Of a DNA stretch of 64,000 nt, positions 48,051-56,933 are shown piece after piece (the stretch's first letter is position 1; each line of letters opens with the position of its first letter). A program made the translations under genes and the position numbers. Below the pieces are notes generated by a model, which worked only from the letters and a program-made list of their open reading frames with translations, searched no databases and was not told where the DNA came from. The stretch comes from Leucobacter sp. G161 (GTDB taxonomy: Bacteria; Actinomycetota; Actinomycetes; Actinomycetales; Microbacteriaceae): contig NZ_LOHP01000084.1 of NCBI RefSeq assembly GCF_001482305.1, forward strand, positions 88,550 to 152,549, in the 5' to 3' direction.

Positions 48051-48100
48051 TGTCGCGCCGGCTTCGGCCGGCGCGACACCGGCTCGTCCGCTAGACGAGC
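48051..48100 (+). repeat. two hairpins between rpsK and rpoA, one with a UUCG loop
   Basis: First: tgtcgcgccggc (48051-48062), loop ttcg, gccggcgcgaca (48067-48078), a perfect 12-bp stem with the extra-stable UUCG loop. Second: gctcgtc (48082-48088), loop cgcta, gacgagc (48094-48100), perfect. Neither has a T-run. They lie where rpsD sits in other actinobacteria. Confidence 0.8.
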
Positions 48101-48169
48101 TGGGTACGTTCCCATCACCCTCTTTACCGCAGAGTCATATAGCGGACTCCAGCGAAAGGAACTCATACA

Positions 48170-49156
48170 GTGCTCATTGCACAGCGCCCCACTCTGACCG
48201 AAGATTCAATCTCCGAGTACCGCTCACGTTTCACGATCGAGCCCCTCGAGCCTGGCTTTGGTTACACGCTTGGTAACTCACTTCGTCGTACGCTGCTCTC
48301 CTCGATTCCCGGAGCCGCTGTCACCAGCGTCCGCTTCGAGGGCGTGGCTCACGAGTTCACGACGATCCCCGGTGTCACAGAAGACGTCACCGAGATCATC
48401 CTGAACATCAAGGGCCTCGTTGTATCGAGCGAGCACGACGAGCCGATCACCGCGTACCTTCGTAAGACCGGGGCAGGCGAAGTCACCGCTGCCGACATCT
48501 CAGCGCCTGCTGGCGTCGAGGTGCACAACCCCGAGCTGGTCATCGCGACCCTTGGCGACGACGCACAGTTCGAGCTTGAGCTCACCATTGAGCGCGGCCG
48601 TGGCTACGTTTCTGCAGCGCAGAACCGTAACGACGACGCAGAGGTTGGCCGTATCCCGGTCGACTCGATCTACTCGCCCGTGCTCAAGGTGACCTACCGT
48701 GTCGAGGCAACTCGTGCCGGTGAGCGCACTGACTTCGACCGCCTTGTGGTCGACGTCGAGTCGAAGCCCGCAATCAGCCCCCGCGACGCAATCGCGTCGG
48801 CTGGCTCGACCCTGGTCGAGCTGTTCGGGCTGGCACGCGAGCTGAACACTGCCGCTGAGGGCGTCGAGATCGGCCCCGCGCCGGTTGAGGTTGTTGCCGA
48901 GGGCGAGCTTTCGATCCCGATCGAAGACCTCGACCTTTCGGTGCGCAGCTACAACTGCCTCAAGCGTGAGGGCATCAACTCCGTGAGCGAGCTTGTTGCG
49001 CTCTCGGAGGCACAGCTCATGAACATTCGTAACTTCGGTCAGAAGTCCGTCTTCGAGGTGCGCGACAAGCTTGCCGAGATGGGCCTCTCGCTCAAGGACG
49101 CGGTTCCCGGTTTCGACGGGGCCAACTTCTACAGCTACGAAGACGACGTTAACTAA
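48170..49156 (+). CDS. rpoA: DNA-directed RNA polymerase subunit alpha
   Basis: 328 residues. N-terminal dimerisation domain ([38 protein letters not shown]) and C-terminal DNA/activator-binding domain ([38 protein letters not shown]) joined by a linker near residue 230. GTG 48170 follows gcgaaaggaactc. Confidence 0.98.
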   Translation: MLIAQRPTLTEDSISEYRSRFTIEPLEPGFGYTLGNSLRRTLLSSIPGAAVTSVRFEGVAHEFTTIPGVTEDVTEIILNIKGLVVSSEHDEPITAYLRKTGAGEVTAADISAPAGVEVHNPELVIATLGDDAQFELELTIERGRGYVSAAQNRNDDAEVGRIPVDSIYSPVLKVTYRVEATRAGERTDFDRLVVDVESKPAISPRDAIASAGSTLVELFGLARELNTAAEGVEIGPAPVEVVAEGELSIPIEDLDLSVRSYNCLKREGINSVSELVALSEAQLMNIRNFGQKSVFEVRDKLAEMGLSLKDAVPGFDGANFYSYEDDVN

Positions 49157-49200
49157 CGATCCGGCTCTTTAGCTGATCGAACACACACAGGAGTACACAC

Positions 49201-49707
49201 ATGCCTAAGCCCACCAAGGGCGCCCGCCTCGGAGGCGGTCCCGCTCACGAGCGCCTGATGCTCAACCAGCTGGCTTCGCAGCTCTTCGAGCACAAGCGCA
49301 TCCAGACCACCGAGACGAAGGCGAAGCGCCTGCAGCCCCTCGCAGAGCGTCTCGTGACGTTCGCGAAGCGCGGCGACCTGCACTCGCGTCGTCGCGTGAT
49401 GCGTCGCGTTCTCGACAAGTCGGTTGTCCACGAGCTCTTCACCGAGATCGCGCCGCTTGTCGAGGATCGCGAGGGTGGTTACACCCGTATCGTGAAGACC
49501 GGCTACCGTAAGGGCGACCGCGCCCCCATGGCAGTGATCGAGCTCGTTCTCGAGCCCGTTCAGCCGAAGGTCAAGGCTCAGAAGGCCGCTCCGGCTGAGC
49601 CCAAGGCTGAGGTCGTCGAGGAGACCGAAGTTGTCGAGGAGACCGTAGAGGTCGCCGAGACCGAGGCTCCCGCCGAGGAAGCAGCTGCCGAGGAGAAGGC
49701 CGAATAG
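49201..49707 (+). CDS. rplQ: 50S ribosomal protein L17 with acidic C-terminal tail
   Basis: 168 residues. The L17 core is residues about 1-118 ([55 protein letters not shown]). The last ~50 residues are a Glu/Ala/Val/Pro repeat ([18 protein letters not shown]) that would be disordered and strongly acidic, unusual for a ribosomal protein but seen in related actinobacteria. Followed by a strong terminator. Confidence 0.96.
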   Translation: MPKPTKGARLGGGPAHERLMLNQLASQLFEHKRIQTTETKAKRLQPLAERLVTFAKRGDLHSRRRVMRRVLDKSVVHELFTEIAPLVEDREGGYTRIVKTGYRKGDRAPMAVIELVLEPVQPKVKAQKAAPAEPKAEVVEETEVVEETVEVAETEAPAEEAAAEEKAE

Positions 49708-49729
49708 GTCTCGCTCTCACGCGTTAACG

Positions 49730-49767
49730 AAAGCGCCCCGTGGTTTCTACCACGGGGCGCTTTCGTG
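49730..49767 (+). terminator. terminator after rplQ
   Basis: Perfect 14-bp stem 49730-49743 / 49750-49763 with loop tttcta, ending in gcgctttcg. Ends the alpha operon. Confidence 0.9.
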
Positions 49768-49804
49768 TGTGCGGGACCGGGCGGTGTGCACCTGTGCGTC
49801 GGGT

Positions 49805-49880
49805 GGAGTAGCTGTGCCGGGGGTGTAGCTGTGCCTGGGCGTAGCTGCCCCCGGGGTGTAGCTGTGCCCGGTGTGCGCCG
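49805..49880. repeat. degenerate 16-18-bp tandem repeats (gtagctgtgcc)
   Basis: Four imperfect copies of a unit around gtagctgtgccNgggg (starts near 49807, 49824, 49840 and 49856) lie between the rplQ terminator and the 3' end of the acyltransferase gene. Confidence 0.7.
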
Positions 49881-49889
49881 CGTCCGCTG

Positions 49890-51785
49890 CTAGCGGCGCG
49901 GCGTCGCCCAACCGGCGGACTCCCCGGGAGCCAGTAGCTCGTCGAGCGCGGTGCGGATCGATGCCGCATAGATCTCGCCGCCCTCCGGGCCGGGGTGAAT
50001 GCCGTCCTCCGCGAGGAACTCCGGGGTGCCAGCGACAGCAGCGTCCCACCGTGCCAGGGTCACCCCGCGGTGCTCCGCTGCGAACGAGGTGAGTACGGTG
50101 TTCACCTCAGCGATCCAGTCGCGTTCTGCGTGCGCGTCGACGAGGACGAGCTGGCGAGCCCCGACAGCCTCCTTGAGGGCAGCGAGGGCCTCGACCTCGA
50201 CTGGGCCGTTGGTGCCGAGCCCTACGACCACGACTTCGCGAAGCGTGCCCTGTGCGGCCATCCCGGCGACAATGTCGACACCGGCCCACACGCCACGTGA
50301 CACGGCCGCATCCACCTCGATACCAGGGAAGGCCTCGGTGAGCTCTGGGTAGCTTGCGAGCATGACTGAGTCGCCGACCGCGGTGACGTCTCTGCCCTCG
50401 ATGGTGATGAGCGGCGGGGCTTCCTCGGGGGAGGTCGGCTCTTCGTCCGAAGTGGTGCCTGCAGCTTCGTCGCCCGATACCGATCCGGCGCTTCGATCAG
50501 CCTCGAGCATCTCCTGGCCGCGCCGTATCGAGTCTTCAGACGAGGTTTGCGCGGGCGCGATGGCGACGGCGATCCCGGTGAGCGGGAAGGTGATGGCGAG
50601 GACCCCCGCGAGGGTGATCGAGATCTTCTTGCGCCGCGGCGTGTAGCTGCGCGGGCTAAACCAGCGAACGAGCGCGCCGCGCAGTCCCACCCGCCTAACC
50701 GGCTGCTCGACGAAGCGGTACGAGAGCGCCGCGAACGTGACGGTGAGCAGGAGCGTGACGACCGGGACGATCCAGCTCTTCCCGAGGCCGGCCCCTGTCG
50801 CGATGCTCGTCACGATGACGAGTAGCGGCCAGTGCCAGAGGTAGATGCCGTAGGAGCGCTCGCCGATCCACCGAAGGGGCGTGACATCCAGCCAGCGGCC
50901 GATGACGGCGCCCTCGCGCGTAATGGCCCAGACGATCGCCAGCGCAGCCAGCGTGGCGAGCTGGAAACCGCCGAGGAAGCTCTCGGGGGTTGCCTCACGG
51001 AGCGCGAATGCCAAAAAGCCGAGCACCGTGAACCCCGCGACTGCTACCGCGAGCGATGCCGCCTGCCCTGCACGCCCAAGGGCACGGTTGCCGCCCCGCG
51101 ACAGCAGGACTGCCATTGCGGCGCCGAGGAAGAGACCGAAGCTGTGTGAGTCGGAGCCGAAGTAGATCCGCGTGGGATCGGCCTCGCCGTTGGCGAGCGC
51201 CGCCATGAGGAACGCGGACCCGAGACCGAGCGCTGCGAGAGGGATCGCCCAGGTGATGCGTGAACGCAGTTTGAATACGACCACCGCGATCAGCGGAAGG
51301 ACGATGTAGAACTGCTCCTCAAGGGCGAGTGACCAGAAGTTGCGGAATAACTCAGGTGCATCGCGTGCAAAGTAGTCTGAACCGTTTGCGATGAACACCC
51401 AGTTGCTGACGAAGAGGAGCGCTCCGGCGATCTGTTGCGCAACCCCGACCAACAGATCGCGGCTCGCGGCGAGGGCGAGCGAAGTGCTCACGAGAACGAC
51501 GAGAGCGACCGCCGGCAGCAACCTGCGAGCACGACGTTGCCAGAAGGCCAGCAGGTCGATGCGTCCGGTCTTTTCAAGCTCGCGCAGCAACAGCGAGGTG
51601 ATGAGGAAACCGCTCATCACGAAGAAGACGTCGACGCCGAGGAACCCGCCGGGCAGTGCGCTCGGGAAGAGGTGGTAGACCAAGACCATTCCGACCGCGA
51701 TCGCGCGAAGGCCGTCGAGACCACCAAAGCGAGCGCCGCGAGCCGTCACCGGTGCCCCTGTGGGGAGCAGCGGGCGAACAGACAC
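49890..51785 (-). CDS. acyltransferase 3 / SGNH hydrolase fusion (OafA-like)
   Basis: 631 residues. The N-terminal ~380 residues are an integral membrane acyltransferase-3 domain with about ten hydrophobic segments: FGGLDGLRAIAVGMVLVYHL (catalytic His of the YHL motif) and GVDVFFVMSGFLITSLLLREL. After a polar linker the C-terminal ~190 residues are an SGNH domain: TAVGDSVMLAS (block I Ser), VVGLGTNGPV (Asn) and EDGIHPGPEGG (Asp-His). Such fusions O-acetylate surface polysaccharides or peptidoglycan. GTG 51785 is leaderless (TAGCAT 6 nt away). It separates rplQ from truA. Confidence 0.92.
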   Translation of the reverse strand: MSVRPLLPTGAPVTARGARFGGLDGLRAIAVGMVLVYHLFPSALPGGFLGVDVFFVMSGFLITSLLLRELEKTGRIDLLAFWQRRARRLLPAVALVVLVSTSLALAASRDLLVGVAQQIAGALLFVSNWVFIANGSDYFARDAPELFRNFWSLALEEQFYIVLPLIAVVVFKLRSRITWAIPLAALGLGSAFLMAALANGEADPTRIYFGSDSHSFGLFLGAAMAVLLSRGGNRALGRAGQAASLAVAVAGFTVLGFLAFALREATPESFLGGFQLATLAALAIVWAITREGAVIGRWLDVTPLRWIGERSYGIYLWHWPLLVIVTSIATGAGLGKSWIVPVVTLLLTVTFAALSYRFVEQPVRRVGLRGALVRWFSPRSYTPRRKKISITLAGVLAITFPLTGIAVAIAPAQTSSEDSIRRGQEMLEADRSAGSVSGDEAAGTTSDEEPTSPEEAPPLITIEGRDVTAVGDSVMLASYPELTEAFPGIEVDAAVSRGVWAGVDIVAGMAAQGTLREVVVVGLGTNGPVEVEALAALKEAVGARQLVLVDAHAERDWIAEVNTVLTSFAAEHRGVTLARWDAAVAGTPEFLAEDGIHPGPEGGEIYAASIRTALDELLAPGESAGWATPRR

Positions 51786-51791
51786 CCAAAG

Positions 51792-51797
51792 ATGCTA
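51792..51797 (-). promoter_or_regulatory. -10 box TAGCAT of a leaderless promoter (acyltransferase)
   Basis: On the minus strand TAGCAT is 6 nt (ctttgg) before GTG 51785. Confidence 0.55.
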
Positions 51798-51883
51798 CCC
51801 CGGAACCTTGAGTGCTGCCCTGCATTGGGGTGGTGATCGGGACGACCGGTACCCCGTCGAAAATATCTGGCAGACTTTACAGC

Positions 51884-52783
51884 GTGGAAACCACCCGGCT
51901 GCGCCTCGACCTCGCCTACGACGGTACCGACTTTTCAGGCTGGGCGACACAACCAGGCTTGCGCACCGTGCAGGGAGAGATCGAACAGGCCATCGCCACG
52001 CTCCTCCGGATCGACGCCACCGAGACACGGCTCACGGTTGGAGGCCGGACCGACGCGGGCGTGCACGCGCGCGGCCAGGTCGCCCACGTCGACGTCACCG
52101 CCGAGCAGCTCGCGAAGTGGGGCGCCTCGCAGCGTCAGTCGAAGGACATTGCGGATCGCGGAGACGCACCGCACCACGATGCGGCTCGCATCATGACCCG
52201 GCGCCTGAACGGCGTGCTGCAGCGCAGTGCGTCAGACATCGCGATCCACCGGGTCGCACCCGCACCCGCCGGCGTCGACGCGAGGTTCTCCGCGCTTCGG
52301 CGGCGCTACGAGTACCGGCTCCGCCCGGAAAACGCACGGAGAGATCCGCTGACTGCGCGCTTCACGGCAGACGTGCCCCGCGTACTCAACCTCGCCACTA
52401 TGCAGCGAGTTTCTGCCGATCTGCTCGGGCTGCAGGACTTCACGACATTCTGCAAGGCGCGCGAGGGGGCGACCGCGGTTCGCGAGTTGCTTGCCTTTGA
52501 GTGGCGCGAGACCGAAGACGGTGCATACGCTGCGCGGATCGAAGCCGACGCGTTCTGCCATTCGATGGTGCGGGCGCTCGTCGGCTCCGTTGTTGCGGTC
52601 GGCCACGGGCGAATTGGGGAAGATGAGCTGCTCGAACTTCGCGACGCGCGGCAGCGGACGAGCCGGTTCACGGTGATGCCCGCTCACGGTCTGTCACTGG
52701 AGGAAATCGGCTACCCGAGCGGCGACGGGCTCGCGGCGCGCGCGGAACAGACGCGCGCACGGCGCGATCCGCTCGATGACTGA
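51884..52783 (+). CDS. truA: tRNA pseudouridine(38-40) synthase
   Basis: 299 residues. RLRLDLAYDGTDFSGWATQP at the start, the catalytic Asp in VGGRTDAGVHARGQVAHVD near residue 55, RRRYEYRLRP near 140 and DAFCHSMVRALVGSVVAVG near 225. A polar insert (about 78-98, GASQRQSKDIADRGDAPHH) is present, typical of actinobacterial TruA. GTG 51884 is chosen by family alignment and by CAGACT at 51871-51876, 7 nt upstream. Confidence 0.95.
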   Translation: METTRLRLDLAYDGTDFSGWATQPGLRTVQGEIEQAIATLLRIDATETRLTVGGRTDAGVHARGQVAHVDVTAEQLAKWGASQRQSKDIADRGDAPHHDAARIMTRRLNGVLQRSASDIAIHRVAPAPAGVDARFSALRRRYEYRLRPENARRDPLTARFTADVPRVLNLATMQRVSADLLGLQDFTTFCKAREGATAVRELLAFEWRETEDGAYAARIEADAFCHSMVRALVGSVVAVGHGRIGEDELLELRDARQRTSRFTVMPAHGLSLEEIGYPSGDGLAARAEQTRARRDPLDD

Positions 52784-52932
52784 GTATTCTGTGCTAAAGT
52801 TGACCCTTGGTGTGCAAGCACCCGAATTGTTGAGCCCTCCACCGCACAGGAACTCAGGCAGTGTCACTGCATGAGACCTCGCACGGAGTGGGATTCAAGA
52901 ACTCCTCCATTTCGACAGAAAGCAGCACGACA

Positions 52933-53379
52933 GTGACTCGCACTTATTCGCCGAAGGCAGCTGACCAGAAGCACGACTGGATCGTCATCGACGCAGCAGA
53001 CGTGGTTCTCGGCCGCCTCGCATCGCACGCAGCAGCCCTGCTCCGTGGCAAGCACAAGACCACCTTCGCACCGCACATGGACATGGGCGACTACGTCGTC
53101 ATCGTCAACGCGGACAAGGTTGTGCTGACCGCCAACAAGGCAGCTCAGAAGAAGGCTTACCGCCACTCGGGTTACCCGGGCGGCCTCCGTTCGGTGACCT
53201 ACACCGAGCTCCTCTCGAAGAACCCGGAGCGCGCCGTTGAGAAGGCTGTCCGCGGCATGCTTCCGAAGAACTCGCTTGGCGCTGACCTGTTCCGCAAGCT
53301 GAAGGTTTACGCGGGTCCGGAGCACCCCCACGCTGCGCAGCAGCCGACCCCTTACACCTTTGGCCAGGTTGCGCAGTAG
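52933..53379 (+). CDS. rplM: 50S ribosomal protein L13
   Basis: 148 residues from GTG 52933. [20 protein letters not shown] then [20 protein letters not shown] are the normal L13 start; [18 protein letters not shown] and PYTFGQVAQ follow. An in-frame GTG at 52861 would add 24 residues with no family match and is rejected. The gap after truA contains a -10-like TAAAGT at 52795-52800 and a leader of about 130 nt. Confidence 0.94.
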   Translation: MTRTYSPKAADQKHDWIVIDAADVVLGRLASHAAALLRGKHKTTFAPHMDMGDYVVIVNADKVVLTANKAAQKKAYRHSGYPGGLRSVTYTELLSKNPERAVEKAVRGMLPKNSLGADLFRKLKVYAGPEHPHAAQQPTPYTFGQVAQ

Positions 53380-53411
53380 CGCGCTAGAGACGCAAGAAGA
53401 GAGACTTTAAC

Positions 53412-53891
53412 GTGACTGAAGAGCAGACTGTGGACACCGAGAGCTACACCACCGAGACCCCCGCATCGCAGGCGACCGCCGCGGCCCCGCGCCCCGCGCT
53501 CACCGTTCCCGGTGCAGCAGTGGGCCGTCGCAAGCAGGCAGTAGCCCGCGTGCGCCTCATCCCCGGCGAAGGCAAGATGACCGTGAACGGTCGCGAGTTC
53601 GCCGAGTACTTCCCCAACAAGCTGCACCAGCAGCTCATCACCGATCCGTTCACCGTGCTTGAGCTCGGCGGCGCATACGACCTCATCGCGACCATCGACG
53701 GTGGCGGCCCCTCGGGCCAGGCCGGCGCACTTCGCCTCGCTGTCGCACGCGCACTCAACGAGATCGACGCAGAGCACAACCGTGCAACGCTGAAGAAGGC
53801 TGGCTTCCTGAGCCGCGACGCTCGCATCAAGGAGCGCAAGAAGGCCGGACTCAAGAAGGCCCGTAAGGCGCCTCAGTACTCGAAGCGCTAA
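53412..53891 (+). CDS. rpsI: 30S ribosomal protein S9 with N-terminal extension
   Basis: 159 residues against ~130 in E. coli. The core begins near residue 35 ([20 protein letters not shown]) and ends in the tRNA-contacting [12 protein letters not shown]. The first ~34 residues are Thr/Glu/Ala rich. GTG 53412 after gagactttaac. Follows rplM in the standard pair. Confidence 0.96.
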   Translation: MTEEQTVDTESYTTETPASQATAAAPRPALTVPGAAVGRRKQAVARVRLIPGEGKMTVNGREFAEYFPNKLHQQLITDPFTVLELGGAYDLIATIDGGGPSGQAGALRLAVARALNEIDAEHNRATLKKAGFLSRDARIKERKKAGLKKARKAPQYSKR

Positions 53892-53908
53892 ACAGGAACG
53901 TATTCCCT

Positions 53909-55258
53909 ATGGGACGCCTGTTTGGCACCGATGGGGTGCGAGGCTTGGCCGGCGTGGATATCACTGCCGACCTCGCCCTCGCCCTCGCGCACGCAGCGGC
54001 TCTCGTACTCGGGCGTAATGCCCGAGGCGAGAGCCGTCGCGCTCCCGCGATCGTTGCGCGCGATCCGCGAGTTTCCGGCGAGTTCATCTCGGCTGCTGTG
54101 TCAGCCGGGCTCGCCGCTGCCGGCGTCGATGTGCTCGACGCTGGCGTCATCCCCACCCCGGCCGCCGCATACCTGGTCGCCGACACCGGAGCCGATTTCG
54201 GTGTCATGGTGTCTGCCTCACACAACCCGGCCGCCGACAACGGGATCAAATTCTTTGCAGAGGGCGGGCGCAAGCTCCCTGATGACGTAGAAGATGCGAT
54301 CGAGGCCGCCATGAGCGTCCCGCCCATCGCCGTCACCGGGAAAGAGGTCGGACGGATCCGGCGCTTCGCCGATGCGGAAGACCGCTACCTCGTGCACCTG
54401 CTTGGCACGCTCGAAGGCACGAGCCTCGCGGGCCTCACCGTCGTGCTCGACTGCGCACACGGCGCAGCCTCGGGTATTTCCCCGGATGCGTTCACTGCCG
54501 CCGGCGCGAAGATCATCGTCATTGGCAATGATCCAGACGGCATGAACATCAACGATGGTGTCGGATCGACCTACCTCGGGCCGCTGAAGGCAGCGGTGCT
54601 TGAGCACGGCGCTGACCTTGGTATCGCGCACGATGGAGACGCCGACCGCTGCCTGGCCGTTGACAACAACGGCGCTGAGATCGACGGTGACCAGATCATG
54701 GCGATCCTCGCGCTCTCAATGGAGAGCCGAGGCAAGCTTGAGAAGAACACGCTCGTCGCGACCGTAATGTCAAACCTCGGCCTCAAGCTCGCGATGTCAG
54801 ACAACGGCATTGACGTCATCGAGACCGGTGTCGGCGACCGCTACGTCCTCGAAGCGATCAACGAGCACGGTTACTCCCTGGGCGGCGAGCAATCAGGTCA
54901 CGTCATCATGAGCGAGTTCGCGACGACCGGCGACGGGATCCTCACGGGGCTCCACATCGCCGCCGAGGTCGTGCGCACGGGCAAGCCGTTGTCCGAGCTC
55001 ACGCAGTGCATGAAGGTGTACCCGCAGGTCCTCGTGAATGTTCGCGGAGTCGATCGTACCCGTGCGAACAGCGACGAGGTCTTGCAGCAGGCTGTTCGCC
55101 AGGTCGAGGAGCTGCTCGCTGGCGAAGGCCGCGTGTTGCTTCGGCCCTCCGGCACCGAACCAGTCGTGCGCGTCATGGTTGAGGCCGCTCACGTCGATCA
55201 GGCGCAGCAGCTTGCCGATGATCTCGCATCAATTGTGAAGGAACGGCTCGCGGTGTAA
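53909..55258 (+). CDS. glmM: phosphoglucosamine mutase
   Basis: 449 residues. Interconverts glucosamine 6- and 1-phosphate on the way to UDP-GlcNAc. [13 protein letters not shown] at the start, phosphoserine loop [19 protein letters not shown] near residue 100, metal loop [13 protein letters not shown] near 240, sugar-binding GGEQSGHVI near 325 and phosphate site [14 protein letters not shown] near 415. Joined to rplM-rpsI, a common actinobacterial arrangement; glmS for the preceding step is 2.7 kb downstream. Confidence 0.97.
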   Translation: MGRLFGTDGVRGLAGVDITADLALALAHAAALVLGRNARGESRRAPAIVARDPRVSGEFISAAVSAGLAAAGVDVLDAGVIPTPAAAYLVADTGADFGVMVSASHNPAADNGIKFFAEGGRKLPDDVEDAIEAAMSVPPIAVTGKEVGRIRRFADAEDRYLVHLLGTLEGTSLAGLTVVLDCAHGAASGISPDAFTAAGAKIIVIGNDPDGMNINDGVGSTYLGPLKAAVLEHGADLGIAHDGDADRCLAVDNNGAEIDGDQIMAILALSMESRGKLEKNTLVATVMSNLGLKLAMSDNGIDVIETGVGDRYVLEAINEHGYSLGGEQSGHVIMSEFATTGDGILTGLHIAAEVVRTGKPLSELTQCMKVYPQVLVNVRGVDRTRANSDEVLQQAVRQVEELLAGEGRVLLRPSGTEPVVRVMVEAAHVDQAQQLADDLASIVKERLAV

Positions 55259-55270
55259 TCCGCTTCCGCG

Positions 55271-55301
55271 AAAAGCCCGGCCCCCTAGGGGCCGGGCTTT
55301 T
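55271..55301 (+). terminator. terminator after glmM
   Basis: Near-perfect stem aaaagcccggcccc / ggggccgggctttt around 55271-55301, symmetrical, so it would work from either side. Confidence 0.9.
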
Positions 55302-55538
55302 GCGTTGCTTCGCGCCTCCACTTCGCGCCAGAAGATCTGCAGAATGCCGAAGATATGTCATTCTTTGGCGCTTCTGGCATATGAATCGCTGATCGCATAC
55401 GGTGTGGCAGAGTTCAACGGTGCTGCACCGCGAGGCTGTGCACCACTGCTGGCACCGCAAGCGGGTGCAGCACTCCAGGCGCGTGCAGCACCTCCAACCC
55501 GCACACCACCAAGCAGCCCTGAGCGCCCCACCGAGCGA

Positions 55539-56369
55539 CTAGCGGAGCGTAGCCCGTTGGTGCAGGCCGAGCGCTATGGCGTGCATGATGGTTGCCTGAG
55601 CCTCTGGCCACGAGTCCATCACCTGGGCATAGCTCAGACGGATAACCGTGTACCCGCGCAGCTGGAGCTGGGCGTCGTGGGCAATGTCTTGCGTGCGTTG
55701 CCGTCCGGTGTGGTGCCCGCCATCGATCTGCAGCACCAGCCGCTCACCGAAAAGGAAGTCCACGCGGTGCCCGACGATCCAGCTTTGCGCGCTGATAGGG
55801 ACGCCTAACCACCGCAGCCGCAAACGAACGTATGTTTCTAGTCCGGAGTCGGCGAAAGGATCGGTTGCAGCAAGCACTCGGCGAGCAGTCCCACGGAGCG
55901 GCAACTGGGCCAGGGCGGGGCGGTCAATGAGCCCCTTGTTCAGTGCCGAGTCCCATGTGGCGACTGCGTCTTCGAACGGCTCACACTGCGCGACGAGAAC
56001 GAGGGCATTTTCGAGAGTGTCGGCTAACGCAAACCGCGGACGCGGCAGGACGGGTGCGTGGTAGTGGAGTATAGCTCCCAGTGGACGCAGCTCTGCTCCG
56101 GGCCGGGGCACCGCAAAGTGCAGCCGGCTGCTGTCTCGCACCCACAGGCCCAGCCTGGCCGCTTGGGTAATGCATGAGACGGTGAGGCCCTGACGGGCAG
56201 CGGTGACGAGCAGCGGGTCGGCATTGGACAACGCCAGCCATCCTTTGCGGACCCGGACGACCCTGCCAGCCTCGATCGCCTTGCGCACCGCCGTTTTGCT
56301 GTAGCCATGGTCTAGCAGGACACTGCTTCGGACGACCCCGCTGTGATCGGCCAGTAAACGCTCTAACAT
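55539..56369 (-). CDS. DUF559-domain protein with AbiEi-like N terminus
   Basis: 276 residues. The N-terminal third is winged-helix-like (LLADHSGVVRSSVLLDHGYS, AVRKAIEAGRVVRVRKGWLA), as in AbiEi-type antitoxins. The C terminus fits the DUF559 (Vsr-like, PD-(D/E)xK) fold: VDFLFGERLVLQIDGGHHTG followed by DAQLQLRGYTVIRLSYAQVM. These proteins are very common in actinobacteria and of unknown role; a partner toxin gene of AbiE type is absent. ATG 56369 is preceded by a Pro/Arg-rich stretch without a clear promoter spacing. Confidence 0.75.
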   Translation of the reverse strand: MLERLLADHSGVVRSSVLLDHGYSKTAVRKAIEAGRVVRVRKGWLALSNADPLLVTAARQGLTVSCITQAARLGLWVRDSSRLHFAVPRPGAELRPLGAILHYHAPVLPRPRFALADTLENALVLVAQCEPFEDAVATWDSALNKGLIDRPALAQLPLRGTARRVLAATDPFADSGLETYVRLRLRWLGVPISAQSWIVGHRVDFLFGERLVLQIDGGHHTGRQRTQDIAHDAQLQLRGYTVIRLSYAQVMDSWPEAQATIMHAIALGLHQRATLR

Positions 56370-56481
56370 GCCTCGAGCTTGCAGGTTAGCGGGCGATAGC
56401 GGAGCAGGAACGCGGAATCTGTGGACAGGTCGAATGACGCTGCAGATTGTTCTACGCTGTGGGGTTCGCTGCGCGAAGGGA

Positions 56482-56578
56482 AAATGGCGCTGGCGCTGGC
56501 GCTGGCGCTGGCGCTGGCTCTGCCGATGCCGATGGCGCTGGCGCTGGCGCAGGCGATGGCGATGGCGCTGGCACAGGC
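56482..56578. repeat. hexanucleotide (ggcgct-type) microsatellite
   Basis: Runs of tggcgc and variants (gatggc, gcaggc) repeated more than ten times, with about six exact copies in a row at the start. Confidence 0.85.
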
Positions 56579-56759
56579 AGGGTACTGCTGCAGGCGTGGG
56601 CCGGCACAGCTACATACACGCAGGGGGATAGGAACCGGACTGCTGACCGACCGCTGTCACCGAGCGGGTGGCGACTGCGTTGCCGATCGCATGTAATCTC
56701 CTCAACGTATGCAGAACTCAGCGGCTTTCTACATACATTGAGAAGATTTGAGATCTTGG

Positions 56760-56813
56760 GGCGCGCGGGGCGCGCGGGGCGCGCGGGGCGCGCGGGGCAC
56801 GCGGGGCGCCCGG
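56760..56813. repeat. 9-bp tandem repeat (gcgcggggc)
   Basis: About five copies of gcgcggggc in line, the later ones with single substitutions (cacgcgggg, gcccgggg). Confidence 0.85.
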
Positions 56814-56933
56814 GGGCAGCGGTAGTGGAGAGCGCAGCGAAGGAAGCGGAGGCGCATTGAGTCCTGGGCCCCATCTAGGCCCTAGGGCGCACCGAGTAGG
56901 CTCGGCACGCCCCCACAGAGGAAGCCGGTCCTC

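Larger units (their letters stand above)
56370..56933. other. repeat-rich non-coding stretch
   Basis: About 560 bp with no supported gene. It holds ggcgct/ggcgat hexamer runs (56482-56578) and a 9-bp unit repeated about five times (56760-56813). Small frames here, such as one of alternating Ala-Leu, are made only by the repeats. It lies between the 3' end of coaA and the 5' end of the DUF559 gene. Confidence 0.7.

Noticed and set aside
52861..52932. 24-residue N-terminal extension of L13
   Set aside because: No match to the L13 family; GTG 52933 gives the standard N terminus.
56421..56696. Small frame with an Ala-Leu-Ala-Leu run resembling a signal peptide
   Set aside because: The hydrophobic run is made by the hexamer microsatellite; no ribosome site or promoter spacing, and the rest is Arg/Cys noise.
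56482..56813. Repeats taken as a possible CRISPR array
   Set aside because: Units of 6 and 9 bp with no spacers and no cas genes nearby.
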